Source: Chlamydoabsidia padenii
Lineage: Eukaryota; Mucoromycota; Mucoromycetes; Mucorales; Cunninghamellaceae
Assembly: GCA_025330725.1 (NCBI GenBank)
Contig: JAIWND010000011.1
Coordinates: 960,614 to 1,024,613 of the forward strand
Direction: 5' to 3'
DNA: 64,000 bases
Position numbers and translations under genes: made by a program
The notes under the pieces: generated by a model
Databases searched by the model: none
Told to the model about the DNA's origin: nothing
The model's input: the letters and a program-made list of their open reading frames with translations, nothing else
Part shown: piece by piece, positions 24,374 to 35,639 of the stretch
Layout: every line of letters begins with the position of its first letter
How positions within the stretch are numbered: position 1 is the stretch's first letter

Positions 24374-25576
24374 ACTGTTACAGGCTTCTGTAATCCTCTT
24401 GGACAAAGTGTCTTCCTGCAAAAACCTATGACGTTTAACCTTACTTTTTACCACTGCCCAGAATTGTTCAATTGGATTAAGCTCTGGAAAGTAAGTAGGA
24501 AGATACACACATTTATATCCTCGATACTCAATATACTTCTTTATGTTTTCATGTGTGTGAATGGGTGCATTATCCAGGACAATATAGTGACCTTTCATAT
24601 GTGGATGTTTGTCCATTTCATCGAGTGTAGTTTTTAAGAAACTGATATAGTGACCAGTAACAGTTCCTGAATTTATGTATCCTTCAGCCTTTCTTTTCTT
24701 CGCAGGTCTTGGTTTTTTTACGCCGACTGCAATCAAACCTGCAGCGGAGATGGCGCCCAATATAGACGTCGTGTTTGCTCTCGTTGTTGGTCGAGTTACA
24801 ATAGCACGCGTGCCTTTCCTGGACCAAGCGCTTGAGCGTTTCATATTTATATCGAAAGCAGATTCGTCAAGAAACACGCAGTTCGTTAGGAAGTTCATGT
24901 CCGTGTTTTCCCATTTACAAACCCAATTGTGACGCTCCTCAATCTTTGCTGGACTGTTCCTTTCGACAGAATGAAAATCAGCCTTCTTCAAAGAAAGGTT
25001 GCATTCGCTTTTCATGAAACTGTAAACAGTGCTACGTGAAACTTTCATATCATCGAATTGATTCAACAAATGCTCAGTCACTTCAACAATAGAAGCAGAG
25101 GGATTAGCATCAATAAAGTTGATTATTACCGTTTTATGCTCTTTGGACAAGATACACTTACGACCAACCTGCTTACAATTATCAAAGATGCCATCAGGAC
25201 ATAAGCTGTACTGCTTTACCCATCTCTGAGCTGTTCGAATGTGAATGCCCAACTGTTTTGCTGCCGCTGATGCGCGCATACACTTCTCAATCTTCAGATC
25301 AAAAAATCGAACCTTATCTTGAACGGTATAGCGCACGTAATCTCGTTTTACGTTGGCATCCTTCATACAAATGTCTTCATCTTTTGGCTTTTCTGTCAGC
25401 ATTGGACAAACCGATGAAAATTCACAAGAGGGGATATTTTTCAAGTACTCACTATGAGTCGCAATCGCCTCAACGACAAATTCATCCTGATCAACGATAT
25501 ACTCCATGGGTTCAGGACCTCCATTCTCATCAACGACATTTCCATGTCCATCTTCAAATAAAAATATTGCACTCAT
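24293..25576 (-). CDS. Tc1/mariner-like DD34E transposase, intact
   Basis: A single uninterrupted frame; starting at MSAIFLFEDG it has 427 residues (an upstream ATG at 25690 would add 38). A helix-turn-helix lies near residue 100-145 (MRASAAAKQLGIHIRTAQRW). The DDE_3 catalytic core follows: D in VFLDESAFDIN, D in YIVLDNAPIH, E in FPELNPIEQFWAVVKS; 34 residues separate the last D and E, the Tc1 spacing. The C terminus ends HFKGFVSHSYQCW-DKC. It catalyses cut-and-paste transposition at TA. No stops or frameshifts, so it may be active. Downstream are the tandem arrays and a nuclease-like gene; upstream are repeated CGACAT words that may be transposase-binding subterminal sites. Confidence 0.9.
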   Translation of the reverse strand: MSAIFLFEDGHGNVVDENGGPEPMEYIVDQDEFVVEAIATHSEYLKNIPSCEFSSVCPMLTEKPKDEDICMKDANVKRDYVRYTVQDKVRFFDLKIEKCMRASAAAKQLGIHIRTAQRWVKQYSLCPDGIFDNCKQVGRKCILSKEHKTVIINFIDANPSASIVEVTEHLLNQFDDMKVSRSTVYSFMKSECNLSLKKADFHSVERNSPAKIEERHNWVCKWENTDMNFLTNCVFLDESAFDINMKRSSAWSRKGTRAIVTRPTTRANTTSILGAISAAGLIAVGVKKPRPAKKRKAEGYINSGTVTGHYISFLKTTLDEMDKHPHMKGHYIVLDNAPIHTHENIKKYIEYRGYKCVYLPTYFPELNPIEQFWAVVKSKVKRHRFLQEDTLSKRITEACNSVKQSHFKGFVSHSYQCWDKCRNRQFM

Positions 25577-25639
25577 TTCAATCGTAAACAATTGTGAAAA
25601 AGAAAAAAACAGACCCAGATGATGAAATGGCCTACTTTT

Positions 25640-26090
25640 ATATTTTTCGAGTGTGCCGAGAAACCATCGTGACACGACTTTTATTTTCAAATGTGAGCGA
25701 CATGGTTTCTAAAAATACGACTTGGTTCCTGAAAGTGCGAAATTGATGTTGATCATACAACGACATCGATTTTGATTGGTTGGCGACATCATTTTTGACC
25801 GTGCGCGACATTGCCAGTTGGAAGCACTGCACTGTATATCAGTAAAGAGTGCAGATGTTACAATCACCATGTTGATGTTTCTCTATCTTATATCGGGGTT
25901 TAACGTGCTTTTTTCACACCCCGCAATTTTGCATGATCTACGTACGAAATGCTACGTGTCTGTGACAAATTCCTTTATCGGGGCCTATGACTGTTTATTT
26001 AAACCCAGAATAGTGATATTCAAGCCCAAAATAACGTTTTTTTTTTTTTTCATTCCCGTTGAAAACGTTATTCTCATAACCTACTGTAGT
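25640..26090. other. Subterminal region upstream of the Tc1 transposase
   Basis: GCGACAT or ACGACAT occurs at least four times between 25690 and 25815, as expected of subterminal transposase sites. AATAACGTTTT and AAAACGTTATT (about 26033-26072) form an 11-bp hairpin. The outer end of the transposon was not located with confidence. Confidence 0.35.
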
Positions 26091-26292
26091 TAGAGAAAGT
26101 CTTGGTCTTGCAAAAAGAAAAAATGTCGACTTGCTCATTTTTTTGAAATTAAGCGAAGAGAAGGCTATCGACAATTTTAGTGCCCCGACGATGATTGATT
26201 ATTTAAACTCAGAAAAAGTAGGACCTTTTTGTTTTCTTTTTCTTCACCCTTCTTTCCGATTCTATTTTTTTAATCTATACTCTCATAAAACC

Positions 26293-27088
26293 ATGGTATG
26301 ACATTGAAAGAAACCCCCGGGGCGGTGGAACTAACACTTGACGACTTTCTATTTTGATACTTGTAGGCTGACCAATTGACTGAAGAACAAATTGCTGAAT
26401 TCAAAGAAGCCTTCTCGTTATTTGATAAAGACGGTGATGGATGTATTACTTCCAAGGAACTAGGTACGGTTATGCGCTCCCTCAACTTGAATCCTACTGA
26501 AGCCGAACTCCAAGACATGGTAAGTTGATAAAAAGGGGATGGGGTCTTGGCATGTTGTATTCACTTTTTTATTATCATGGACTCTAGGTAAATGAAGTGG
26601 ATAGCGATGGTAATGGTATGATCGATTTTAGTGAATTTTTGACCATGTTGGCAAGGTAAAAAAGAAGAAAAAAAAAGTATACATCACGATCAATAAATGG
26701 ATATACTAATCTTTATGGGTACTATATAGAAAGATGAAGGATACTGATTCTCAAGAAGAAATTCAAGAAGCCTTTAAAGTATTCGACAAGGATGGTAATG
26801 GTTATATCTCTGCTGCCGAATTACGACATGTTATGACTTCCCTTGGTAAGTAAAAGGATGGAACAATGTTAAATGGATCATACTCATTTCCTCCTCCTCT
26901 TTTATTTGATAGGTGAAAAGCTCTCTGAAGAAGAAGTGGATGAAATGATTCGAGAAGCTGATGTCGATGGTGATGGTCAAATCAACTATGAAGAATTTGT
27001 CAAAATGATGGTAAAAAAAGGAGGGCATTTAAACGGCATATCAACTGATCATCATTCCTTTTTTTTTTATATATAGATGTCCAAATAA
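26293..27088 (+). CDS. CMD1: Calmodulin
   Basis: Six exons: 26293-26295 (the start codon alone), 26367-26519, 26588-26655, 26730-26845, 26913-27010, 27077-27088, giving 149 residues, the canonical length. Four complete EF-hands are visible with loops [36 protein letters not shown] and [12 protein letters not shown], and the central helix [17 protein letters not shown]. All calcium-binding positions are occupied by the usual residues, unlike the degenerate fourth hand of budding-yeast Cmd1. It is the Ca2+ sensor that activates calcineurin and CaM kinases. The first exon consisting only of ATG followed by GTATGA is noteworthy. Start choice is fixed by the reading ADQLTEEQ after the intron. Confidence 0.97.
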
Positions 27089-28299
27089 AGTCGATCTAAT
27101 CTTTATAGCTGTTGTCATTCAGATATAGTCTCCCTCTCTCCCTCCCTCCTTTTTTTTCGTTTGTAAATCAGAAATAAAAACCATATACAACTTTTTTACA
27201 TTTTGAATAAAAAGACCAACGTTGTATCAGGGAGTCGATTTGTTCCAAAACGACCATTAACCTCTGGATGATCTTTGTAGAATTTGAACCCTGATGTCCA
27301 CTACATGGACCCTTATGTAATAAATGAAGTTTGCTTAGTGTTCATACTCATGCTTGACCCGAAAGAGAGAGAGAGAGAGAAAGGAGCGGCGTTTAAACTT
27401 GTCTTTAAAACTCCTAGTGCCGTCTCTTTCGCATGAATCTGGATTCCATTGGTTTTCCATTGGATACCTCATCTATATGTATAAAACAGCGGTAAGGGTA
27501 ACCAGTTTGTACTGTCAGCATTTGATGAGTGAGTGGACTTTCAATTCTCGATTTTCATTACATATAGAAAACAATGTTGCTTGGTAGACTTGGATCCTTT
27601 GATATCATTGCTTTTTAATAAAACTCGATCCTATATATCTTTTTGTTCGTGCCTATTTTCATTATGCAAGTATTGATTGACTTTTTGGGCACTTTGTGAA
27701 AGGTACCCATACTAGGACGGGTTCATTCTCTTATCAATGAATCCTCGGTAAAAAAGAAATGATTTTATTATTTAGGTTTCTCTATTCCTAGCAAAAGTTT
27801 CTTGTTTTATTTTCATATGCCGCCATCGTAGTCTCCGGGTACTGTATGATATGACATAACCTAACCATCAAAGAAAGCTCAATTCAACGTAATGAAGGCA
27901 GTTATACTAGTCATACCCCAGAAATCAATAAAACTAGTGATAGCTGATTGTCAGGTTTCCCTCATTCACTAGTCTGCTTTTATATAAAAACCTTTTTTCG
28001 GGGTTATGGTTATAGATTAAGGGGGATTCATATAAAACGACGTAATGCATCGTACCAGTCCGAGATTCAGCCAATCAAAAGCCAGAAACCCCAAACTCGC
28101 ATTTCTAACCGGCGCTTGAATAAATGGATGGTCTTTTGTATAATTATGGGTCTGGTATTCTTTCACTATTCCTTTCTTCTTTTCACTTTTTTTTATCAAT
28201 CAATAGATTCGCTATCATCACTTGATGTAAACAGCACTAACTTTTTACGATACTATTCGATTGTAGCAACACCACATTTAAATCTGGAACTCTTTTAGA
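27089..28299. other. Gene-free 1.2-kb stretch
   Basis: AATAAA at about 27172 and 27206 likely end the calmodulin transcript. GGCGTTTAAACTT near 27387 and CCGGCGCTTGAATAA near 28115 resemble the recurrent promoter box; the second is about 170 bases before the PKA gene. No coding region supported. Confidence 0.45.
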
Positions 28300-29934
28300 A
28301 TGAATCTGATCAGCAAAGGCGTTGACATGTTACGATTGTCGATGAAAAAGGAGAACGAAGAAAACGGACGGTTTTCTTTACAAACTCGATCAACAAGTCC
28401 TACTAGCAGTATCTCTAGTGATGATGATGGTAAATTCTTTGAACAATAAACTTGCTAAAATCTTTGAAGCTAACTGTTGGTTTATTTTGACAATAGGTGC
28501 TAATACAAGTGTCAGTGTAACACCGATTCGAACTCCCAGCAATGCTTCTGAACTGGCATTTGGCGGTATCACCATCTCTTCAATCGACAATGCGACAAAA
28601 CCTCCTTCTACCATATCTCTTCCTTCACCAACACCACGGAAACAGTATCACCATTTGACGATATCACCAACACACCCTTCACCTCTATCACCTTATGTCC
28701 AACAAGACCTTAAAGAAGACTATTTCTCTCAAAAAGGATCAACATCTAACACACCAGTCAACATACTACCAGATCTTATCACCTCCAAATCACCACCCAA
28801 TCGAGCCATACACATGGTGGGATCCATCAGCGGCAAAAAGTATGGCACACATGCTGTTTTTAACAATACCACCACCAAGAAACGGCAACTGGTGGGGAAA
28901 CGCAACAAGCATCGTAAACTTCGACCGGATGACTTTAAACTCAAACAAACCCTCGGAACTGGCGCATGTGGTCGTGTCTATTTGGCTCAAAGCAAATTTA
29001 ACAAGAAACACTATGCGATCAAGACCTTGAACAAGTATGATGTGGTGCGGAAGAAACAGGTGGAATCAACCAATAATGAATTCACCATCTTGCGGGATAT
29101 GTATCATCCATTCTTGGTCACTTTGTGGGATGCTTTTCAAGATGACAGTCATCTTTTTATGGTGATGGATTTTGTACCAGGTGGTGAACTCTTCCGGGTC
29201 CTAAGGAAGCAAAAGGTAAGTAGAAAAAACAAGAGCATCTTTTGGGATAGAACTAACTGACTTTTTGGTTATGGTAGAAATTCACTGAAGAAGCGACACG
29301 ATTCTATGCTGCCGAGGTGATCCTTGCTTTGGAATATCTACACGACAATGAAATCATCTACCGTGATTTGAAACCTGAAAACATTCTATTGGACGAAAAG
29401 GGACATGTCAAGTTGACTGATTTCGGGTTTGCCAAACGAGTGCCTTCCTATACATATACAGTGTGCGGCACACCTGATTATTTGGCACCTGAAATGATTC
29501 GATGCAAAGGATACACACGCGCGGTGGACTGGTGGTCTTTGGGTGTCCTGATCTTTGAAATGCGAATGGGCAAACCTCCGTTTGAAGACCAACATCCTGT
29601 GAACCTGTATGAAAAAATATTGGAATGTCGTATCGATTGGCCTGACGACGGAGATGTCAATCCCGTACTCAAGGATCTCTTGCTTGGCTTGTTGACGTCT
29701 AATATTTCTCAACGGTATGGTGGGGGAGATCGGGATATCAAACATCATCCTTGGTTTGACTCGGTGGACTTTGACAAGGTGCTGAAACGTCAATTGGTAC
29801 CGCCTTTTAAACCTTTTGTGCAAGAGGATGGTGATAGTGTTTGTTTCCCAAAGTATATGGAAATCGCACAGCCTAGGTCTTCTTCTTCTCCTTGTGTGGT
29901 GGATCCTTATCGATCCAAGTTCCCTGCTTTTTAA
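28300..29934 (+). CDS. pkaC: cAMP-dependent protein kinase catalytic subunit
   Basis: Three exons (28300-28429, 28497-29215, 29278-29934) give 501 residues: a Ser/Thr/Pro-rich N-terminal extension of about 190 residues, then an AGC kinase domain. Visible motifs: glycine loop LGTGACGRVYLAQS, catalytic Lys in YAIKTLNKYD, YRDLKPENILLDEKG, DFGFAKRV, activation loop SYTYTVCGTPDYLAPEM with the phosphorylatable Thr, and the tail ending RSKFPAF, a terminal F-x-x-F motif as in PKA. It phosphorylates targets when the regulatory subunit releases it on cAMP binding, controlling growth and dimorphism in Mucorales. The glycine loop has Ala-Cys where PKAs usually have Ser-Phe. Other AGC kinases lack the terminal FxxF, so PKA is favoured. 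Confidence 0.9.
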
Positions 29935-30576
29935 AAATAGTAACCCCTTCCTTGTGTTTTTTTTACCCCTCTCCCACTTTTTTATGTATAGCAACACACA
30001 TCATTTTACTCGAGAAACCTTTTTAATAAATACACAATCGGAGAAATCTTTTAATATAATAGGTACTTTATTGTTGGGATGCATTTGGTCGAGCGGCATA
30101 TAGAAATCCTATGCGGCAGCTCACATTTATGCGAATTCCATAAACTTAGATTGTCCAATTAGAGAACTTGATGTTTTCGTTTTTTGTACTGAATCCACTT
30201 CTTCTTCCTGTTGGTTAGCATGCCAAAGAGAAACGGGTCCCTGTCACTTGTCCAATTGGGATCAAGTTTTCTTTTTTGACAGGTAAAACATTTAAATCCC
30301 GCTAAAGCAAATAACTTTTATGCAAAATGACAATTTTTCCGACCAGCTTGCATGTTCACTGATCTGTTCTTTACCCGGGATTATGGAAACAAGTAAAAAA
30401 CTGTCTTCATCAGTATGGCTCGTTAAAGAAAGAAAGGATTTTGGGAGGGAAAAAAAGTTCAATCTATACCCATGTTGAATTACAACAACGAGAAACCTCA
30501 TTTTAGGGCGACCCAACAAATAAACCCCGTGTCTTGATTTAATTTTTCCCGTCTTTCCTATTTTAATTCCCCAAAC
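29935..30576. other. Intergenic stretch before the sugar transporter
   Basis: Holds an inverse box (TTTAAATCCCG) at 30291-30301 and AATAAA near 30025. No gene supported. Confidence 0.45.
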
Positions 30577-30588
30577 CGGGTTTTGAAT
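30577..30588. promoter_or_regulatory. CGGGATTTGAAT-like box upstream of the sugar transporter
   Basis: CGGGTTTTGAAT, 143 bases before the start codon. Confidence 0.4.
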
Positions 30589-30731
30589 TTCTTCGTTTCT
30601 CTTCCTCTTTTTTTTTTTTTTTTTTTTTTTTTCTTTTTGACACATCCTTTTTTTTCCAACTTCTTTTTTATTATTGTTGTTACCACCACCTCGTCTTTTT
30701 TTTTTTTTATCGACAACGACGATAATACGAT

Positions 30732-31004
30732 ATGGATTCATTACACAGTAAACTCAAGCTTGTTGTCATTCTTGCATCCATGGCGGCTTCTATGGGTGCT
30801 TTGAATTCTGGTTTTAATACTTCGGCTGTCAATATTCCTGGTAATAATGTACGGTATTGTCCAGACGTTCCCAAGGGTGTCCAGACTTACTTTCCACATT
30901 CACCATTCCCAAAATGTATCCCTATGTCTGATTGGATTTGGTAAGAAAAAGAAAAAGAAAAAACATACATGTAGGATGGATATTAATATGGCTTTCTCTT
31001 TTTT

Positions 31005-31063
<59 letters not shown>

Positions 31064-32541
31064 TAGGGGTAAGTGACAGGATCATAAAACAGAAAAAAAA
31101 AATGAAACCAACTTGATTTTCTTTTATGAACAAAATAGGTGTTGCCACAGGTATGTTTGCAGTAGGTGGTCTTGTAGGTGCACTACTAGCTGGACCCATG
31201 GCAGAATCTCTTGGCCGGCGGGATTCGATGATTGCCATCAATGTCACTTTTTTCATCGGTGCCATTCTTCTCTCCCTTTCAACCAGCAGTGCTCAATTCG
31301 CCATTGGCCGTATCTTTGTTGGCATTGGCTCTGGCTTTATGACCGTCGTGATCAGTATGTACATTGCCGAAATCACTCCACCTCGATTCCGGGGTACCCT
31401 GGGCTCACTTTTACAACTGTTTATGACGATTGGTATCTTGGTGATTGAATTGATCGGGCTGGGTACGTCTTCGGCGGTTGGTTGGCGTATCGTGGTCATG
31501 CTGACCATCGTTCCCACCATCATCCAATTAATCTGTTTGCCCATGTGTCCACGGTCCCCTCGGTGGTTGGTGTCCAAAGGTCGTATTGATGAAGCCCGTG
31601 AATCTCTCCTCAGACTACGTACCGGGGATATTGAACAGGAATTCACTGATATGGTATTGGCATTGACGAAGAATGGTGGTGAACCCAAGAAACCCAACAA
31701 TCCAGAGGAAATCAATAATAGTAATAATAATGAAGGATCTGCTGCTGCTGCTGCTAGTCGTGATGTTGATTCTGGTGCTGAATTCCAACAAGATCGGGTG
31801 AATGATGAAGGTGCAATGTCTATTAGTGACATGGAAGTCTCACTCAACTTTTTCCAAATCATGCGGATCCCGGTACTGGCCAAGTTATCCTTCAAGGTAT
31901 TGATCATCCATGCTACTTCTCAATTAACCGGTATTAATGCCATCATGTACTACTCGACCAATATCTTTGAAAACTCATTTGGGAATAATGCACGGTATGC
32001 CACGGTGGGTGTCGGGGCTTTAAATATGCTGATGACCTTTGTTGCTCTGGCTCTTGTCGATCGTGTGGGGCGCAAGATCTTGATGGCGGTATCTGCAGGT
32101 GGCATGTGTATTTTTGGTGTACTGGAAACCATTGGGTTGCGATTCGATATAGGTGCTCTTCAAGTGGTGTGTGTCTTGCTGTTTGTCGCCTCGTTTGCTA
32201 TTGGTCTCGGTATCATTCCTTTCCTTTATACTGCCGAAGTGTATCCTACCTATGCCGTCTCGGGTGCTTCCTCGGCGGCCCTGACTATCAATTGGTTGTG
32301 TAACTTTATCATTGGTCTGATCTTTCCTACTTTGAAGAATGCTTGTGGTGCCTATGTGTTTTTGATTTTTGCCGGGATCGCTTTGTTTACTTGTATCTTT
32401 TTGGTCATCTTTATTCCTGAAACCAAACAAAAATCAATTGAAGATATTGGGCGACAGGTGGGGTGGTATAAATTGGATCCTAACAAAGTCATGGCGGTGG
32501 CGACGAATAAGACAAGTCTTACTAATGAACCGAAGCCGTAG
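30732..32541 (+). CDS. MFS hexose transporter (SP family) with 2-nt micro-exon
   Basis: Exons 30732-30940, 31067-31068 (GG only) and 31139-32541 total 1614 nt and code 537 residues. Without the 2-nt exon the frame cannot be kept. Sugar-porter signatures are present: LGRRDSMIAIN after TM2, IGRIFVGIGSGFMTVVISMYIAE with TPPRFRGTLGSLLQL, PRSPRWLVSKGRIDEAR, ATSQLTGINAIMYYSTNIF, VDRVGRKILM and PETKQKSIEDIG. Twelve membrane spans are expected. The central cytoplasmic loop is enlarged by Asn and Ala runs. It would import hexoses by proton symport at the plasma membrane. The joint reads SDWIW-GVATGMFAVGG, which fits the conserved end of the first external loop and TM2. The substrate is inferred from family likeness. 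Confidence 0.92.
31009..31060. repeat. (CT)26 tract upstream of the micro-exon
   Basis: Uninterrupted CT dinucleotides run to within six bases of the acceptor TAATAG of the 2-nt exon, forming a very strong polypyrimidine tract. Confidence 0.95.
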
Positions 32542-33317
32542 TTTAATAGATCCCCCTCTATCTCTCTCTCCCCATTTTAGTATATACTTTTTTTTTTTAT
32601 TTAACTTGTCTCTATATAGCCATTTTGTTTGTAAAATATCCCCTCTCAGCGTTTATGCGGATCAGTTTGTCACACACATACACCTTCTACCTTGATAACA
32701 TAAACCCCCCTCTTTTTTTTTTTTTTACTTAATGGCACTAATAAAAAACTCTACAAATGAAATCATCTACAAGGTCAGACGATGTTGTTATACTCGATGT
32801 TGTTTATTAGTTTGACCTTGGCGTACCCCGAGTACATGCTTTTTTTTTTTTTTTTTTGCCAAGGAAGGAAAATTTTTAACCTCAACCATCACTGTATCAT
32901 CCTCTCTGAAACTTTGTTTCTGATCTATCGATATATTGACCTTGTTGTCGGAACATCTTAATGAACATGAAAATCATGATGTCTTTACTCGTTTGTCAAT
33001 GACATTCATCTTGATGTATAGTAAAGACGATGCCCACCTAATCAAATATTTTTAAATTCCGAACATGGTCAGGATTGTTTTTTCTTGATGATTTTCTTCT
33101 CCTTTCCTCCCTTTTACATTGCTAAAATGTGGTACATAAGTTTACTTTTGCCAAGACTTACTTTTTTCATGTATAATGTAATAGGTTAGTTTGCCATTAT
33201 GACATCCGCTTTTTTATTACAAATACACTCCTTCTCTCCCTCTCTCTCTTTCTTTTTGTTTATTTATTATATAGTCTCTCACACATTACTCTTCCCTTTT
33301 TTTTTTTTACCCTGTCC
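32542..33317. other. Intergenic stretch between transporter and ankyrin gene
   Basis: T-rich, with AATAAAA near 32741. TTTAAATTCCGAAC near 33051 is close to the inverse of the recurrent promoter box. No gene supported. Confidence 0.45.
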
Positions 33318-34436
33318 ATGACACTTACTTCACTACTGTCTACTCCACCCATCTCACCTACGGATAGATCTCCAGCGATGAATTGGCCTTGTTATGCTCC
33401 TCCTGTCTTACCTGATGCCAAAGTCCAAATCATCGACATTCAAGTCTTACAACGGTACTTGGAACGTGGTGGTGATTGCAATGTTCGACATCCAGGCACC
33501 AAACTCAGTCTCTTGGCCTGGGCCACCAAAAGTTCATCACTCCAGGGAATGCGACTCTTACTCGATCATGCCTTGAAAACCTCACATACTGTATCCGATC
33601 TAATCCGGTTCGCTAGTGGTCAAGGTGCCACTGCTATCCATTTGGCAACGCAACAAAACTTTGTAAAAGGGCTGGAACTAATAAACGACTATTTGCAACA
33701 AGGACATAATGAATGGGATAGACTGGATGATAAAGGGTGGACGGCTCTACATTATGGTGTACAATCGAATGCATGCCAAGCAGTGGACTTTATACTTCAC
33801 CATGGAGCGTTTGGATCTCCGAGGGATCGTATGGGGGTTACACCGTTGACATTGGCCTTGTTACTTAATCATATGGACATGGTACGACGATTGATTCATA
33901 CTTTGGACGATCATGATTTTGTGGCACTATTACAATTGAAAAACAACAATATCCAGAACGACATATGGGTACTTTTATTTGATCATCATTACAATGACGA
34001 CGAAGTGGATGATCGGGACGATTGGCTTTACTTGACGGTGTTTTGGAATCGAGACGATGTCTTGGCACTCTTGTTACAATACAAACAAAATCATCGAGGT
34101 AAATTCATAGTGGCGTCACAACAATTGTCTGAAGAAAATAGTATACTGTATTATACTCTACAACAAGGTAAACTCGGTATGGTGAAGCAACTTTATCAGG
34201 CTGGTCATCTTCCTCCTATCTCTCCGCTCGGTGATAATCCTTGTTTACTTTATGCCGCAGCTCATGGCTATTTGGATGTCATCCCTTTACTTTACACTAC
34301 CACCACATCTGATGCTTGTCTTTTGCTCACTTTACAACTTGCTGGGCCATTACGATCTCAGGCCGTGTGTGCACTTAATTCTGTCTTGACCATTGAGAAG
34401 ATCATGCTTTTAAACCCTACTCACTTGGCACATTAG
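33318..34436 (+). CDS. Ankyrin-repeat protein
   Basis: A single uninterrupted exon coding 372 residues. Several ankyrin-type helices can be seen: SLLAWATKSSSLQGMRLLLDHA, GATAIHLATQQNFVKGLELI, GWTALHYGVQSNACQAVDFILHHGA, GVTPLTLALLLNHMDMVRRLI, and weaker repeats in the C-terminal half (NPCLLYAAAHGYLDVIPLLY). There is no signal peptide, membrane span or other domain, so it is probably a cytosolic or nuclear protein-protein adaptor; its partner cannot be told. Being intronless sets it apart from its neighbours. AATAAATAAAAAA at 34481 likely ends the transcript. Confidence 0.8.
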   Translation: MTLTSLLSTPPISPTDRSPAMNWPCYAPPVLPDAKVQIIDIQVLQRYLERGGDCNVRHPGTKLSLLAWATKSSSLQGMRLLLDHALKTSHTVSDLIRFASGQGATAIHLATQQNFVKGLELINDYLQQGHNEWDRLDDKGWTALHYGVQSNACQAVDFILHHGAFGSPRDRMGVTPLTLALLLNHMDMVRRLIHTLDDHDFVALLQLKNNNIQNDIWVLLFDHHYNDDEVDDRDDWLYLTVFWNRDDVLALLLQYKQNHRGKFIVASQQLSEENSILYYTLQQGKLGMVKQLYQAGHLPPISPLGDNPCLLYAAAHGYLDVIPLLYTTTTSDACLLLTLQLAGPLRSQAVCALNSVLTIEKIMLLNPTHLAH

Positions 34437-34850
34437 ACTAGTTATGTATCTATATATTTCCCCTTTACTTTGTTGATCAAATAAATAAAAAAAGTATGTA
34501 GCACAAAAAATCATAGGATTACCTGGAATGATGGTTGTGTTTGGCGATCCTTGGGTGCGGAGGATTCAAATGTTTGGATGAACGGGCTTTTATTTTGAAA
34601 TCATTGTCAGACCTGAAAAATTGGCATTCGGGGACCGATTCCTGCAGGGTCCTGCGATGTTTGGTGCGGTCTTTGTGGGGTCATTCTGATAGTACGTAAG
34701 CGTACTTGCTATATTCTTTGTTTTGATGACGTAAGCCTACTTGTACGTCTTTACTTTATTTTACATCTTACTTTTCAACTTGATCTTACTTTTACCCATT
34801 GACTTTTTTTAACTGGACGCCAAAGATTATAAAAAATCTTCGAGGTTATT

Positions 34851-35630
34851 TTGTTTGTAGGCAACCGCAATGCAACCGCAATGACGTCTGTGCGAACAGA
34901 AATTTGGATGAGATTGTTGCTCGTCCCAAGCGCTAATCAAAAAAGTGTCTCTTCGTATACCAATCTTTTCTTGGAAAACAAGGAACAACATTTCCAGCAA
35001 AAAAAAAAAAAAAAAAGAATGATTTGGAATGACTTTGAAGCCATGGTGGAAACATGTCAAGATCATGATGTGTTTGGCCATGTCAGTAATGGATACCCTA
35101 CACGACCCCAATTTTTAGCAGCATTTCATCGCTTCGGTTGCGATGGCAAAGGTGTTCGTATCGGTTTTAGCACTAACAACTTTGGTATTTCAGGTACGCT
35201 CAAAAAAAATATAAATTCAGGTCCGCTTTTTTTCATTTTTCATTTTATTAGGAGGATCTGTTGACAAGTTTACCTGGAACGTCGTGAAAGATAAAGAACC
35301 CGAGTTTGTTTTACTGACCCGACAATCATGAAAAGAATCTACTCGGGTCCATGAAAAGTATGGGTTTGTGGATGGGACATTGATTGGACTGGCCAACCTT
35401 TGTGCTTCGTTGTTTGAATCCCCAATTTAACATGGTGGATTTTTTAAACCATAAGAAAAACAACTATGAAGATCGAGAAGCCGTGGAAACCGACATTAAG
35501 GAATTCGTGGACTCACTTTATGAGATCCCTGATTTGAACACTTGTTCATTCAACACTAATAAATTGAAACTTCAGTTTCCTTACAAAAAAATATCTTCTG
35601 GCCCCCTACTTTACACATTGATATAATCTT
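34851..35630 (+). pseudogene. PIF/Harbinger-like transposase remnant
   Basis: The first frame (to 35264) contains RPQFLAAFHRFGCDGKGVRIG and NFGISGG, matching the region before the catalytic core in Harbinger-type nucleases (LxRFGxxGxGxxxG...FGIS). After a probable intron, a shifted frame reads SVDKFTWNVVK, then VHEKYGFVDGTLIGLA, the GxIDGTxxxL catalytic Asp motif. Stops and a frame change precede the end; later catalytic residues are missing. A separate frame at 35384-35626 may be part of the decayed C terminus. The element looks dead. Confidence 0.55.
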
Positions 35631-35639
35631 CTCCATTCC

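Noticed and set aside
31126..31138. ATG at 31126 as the start of the sugar transporter
   Set aside because: It would lose the first membrane span and begin inside the intron; the upstream exon has clear transporter sequence and splice sites.
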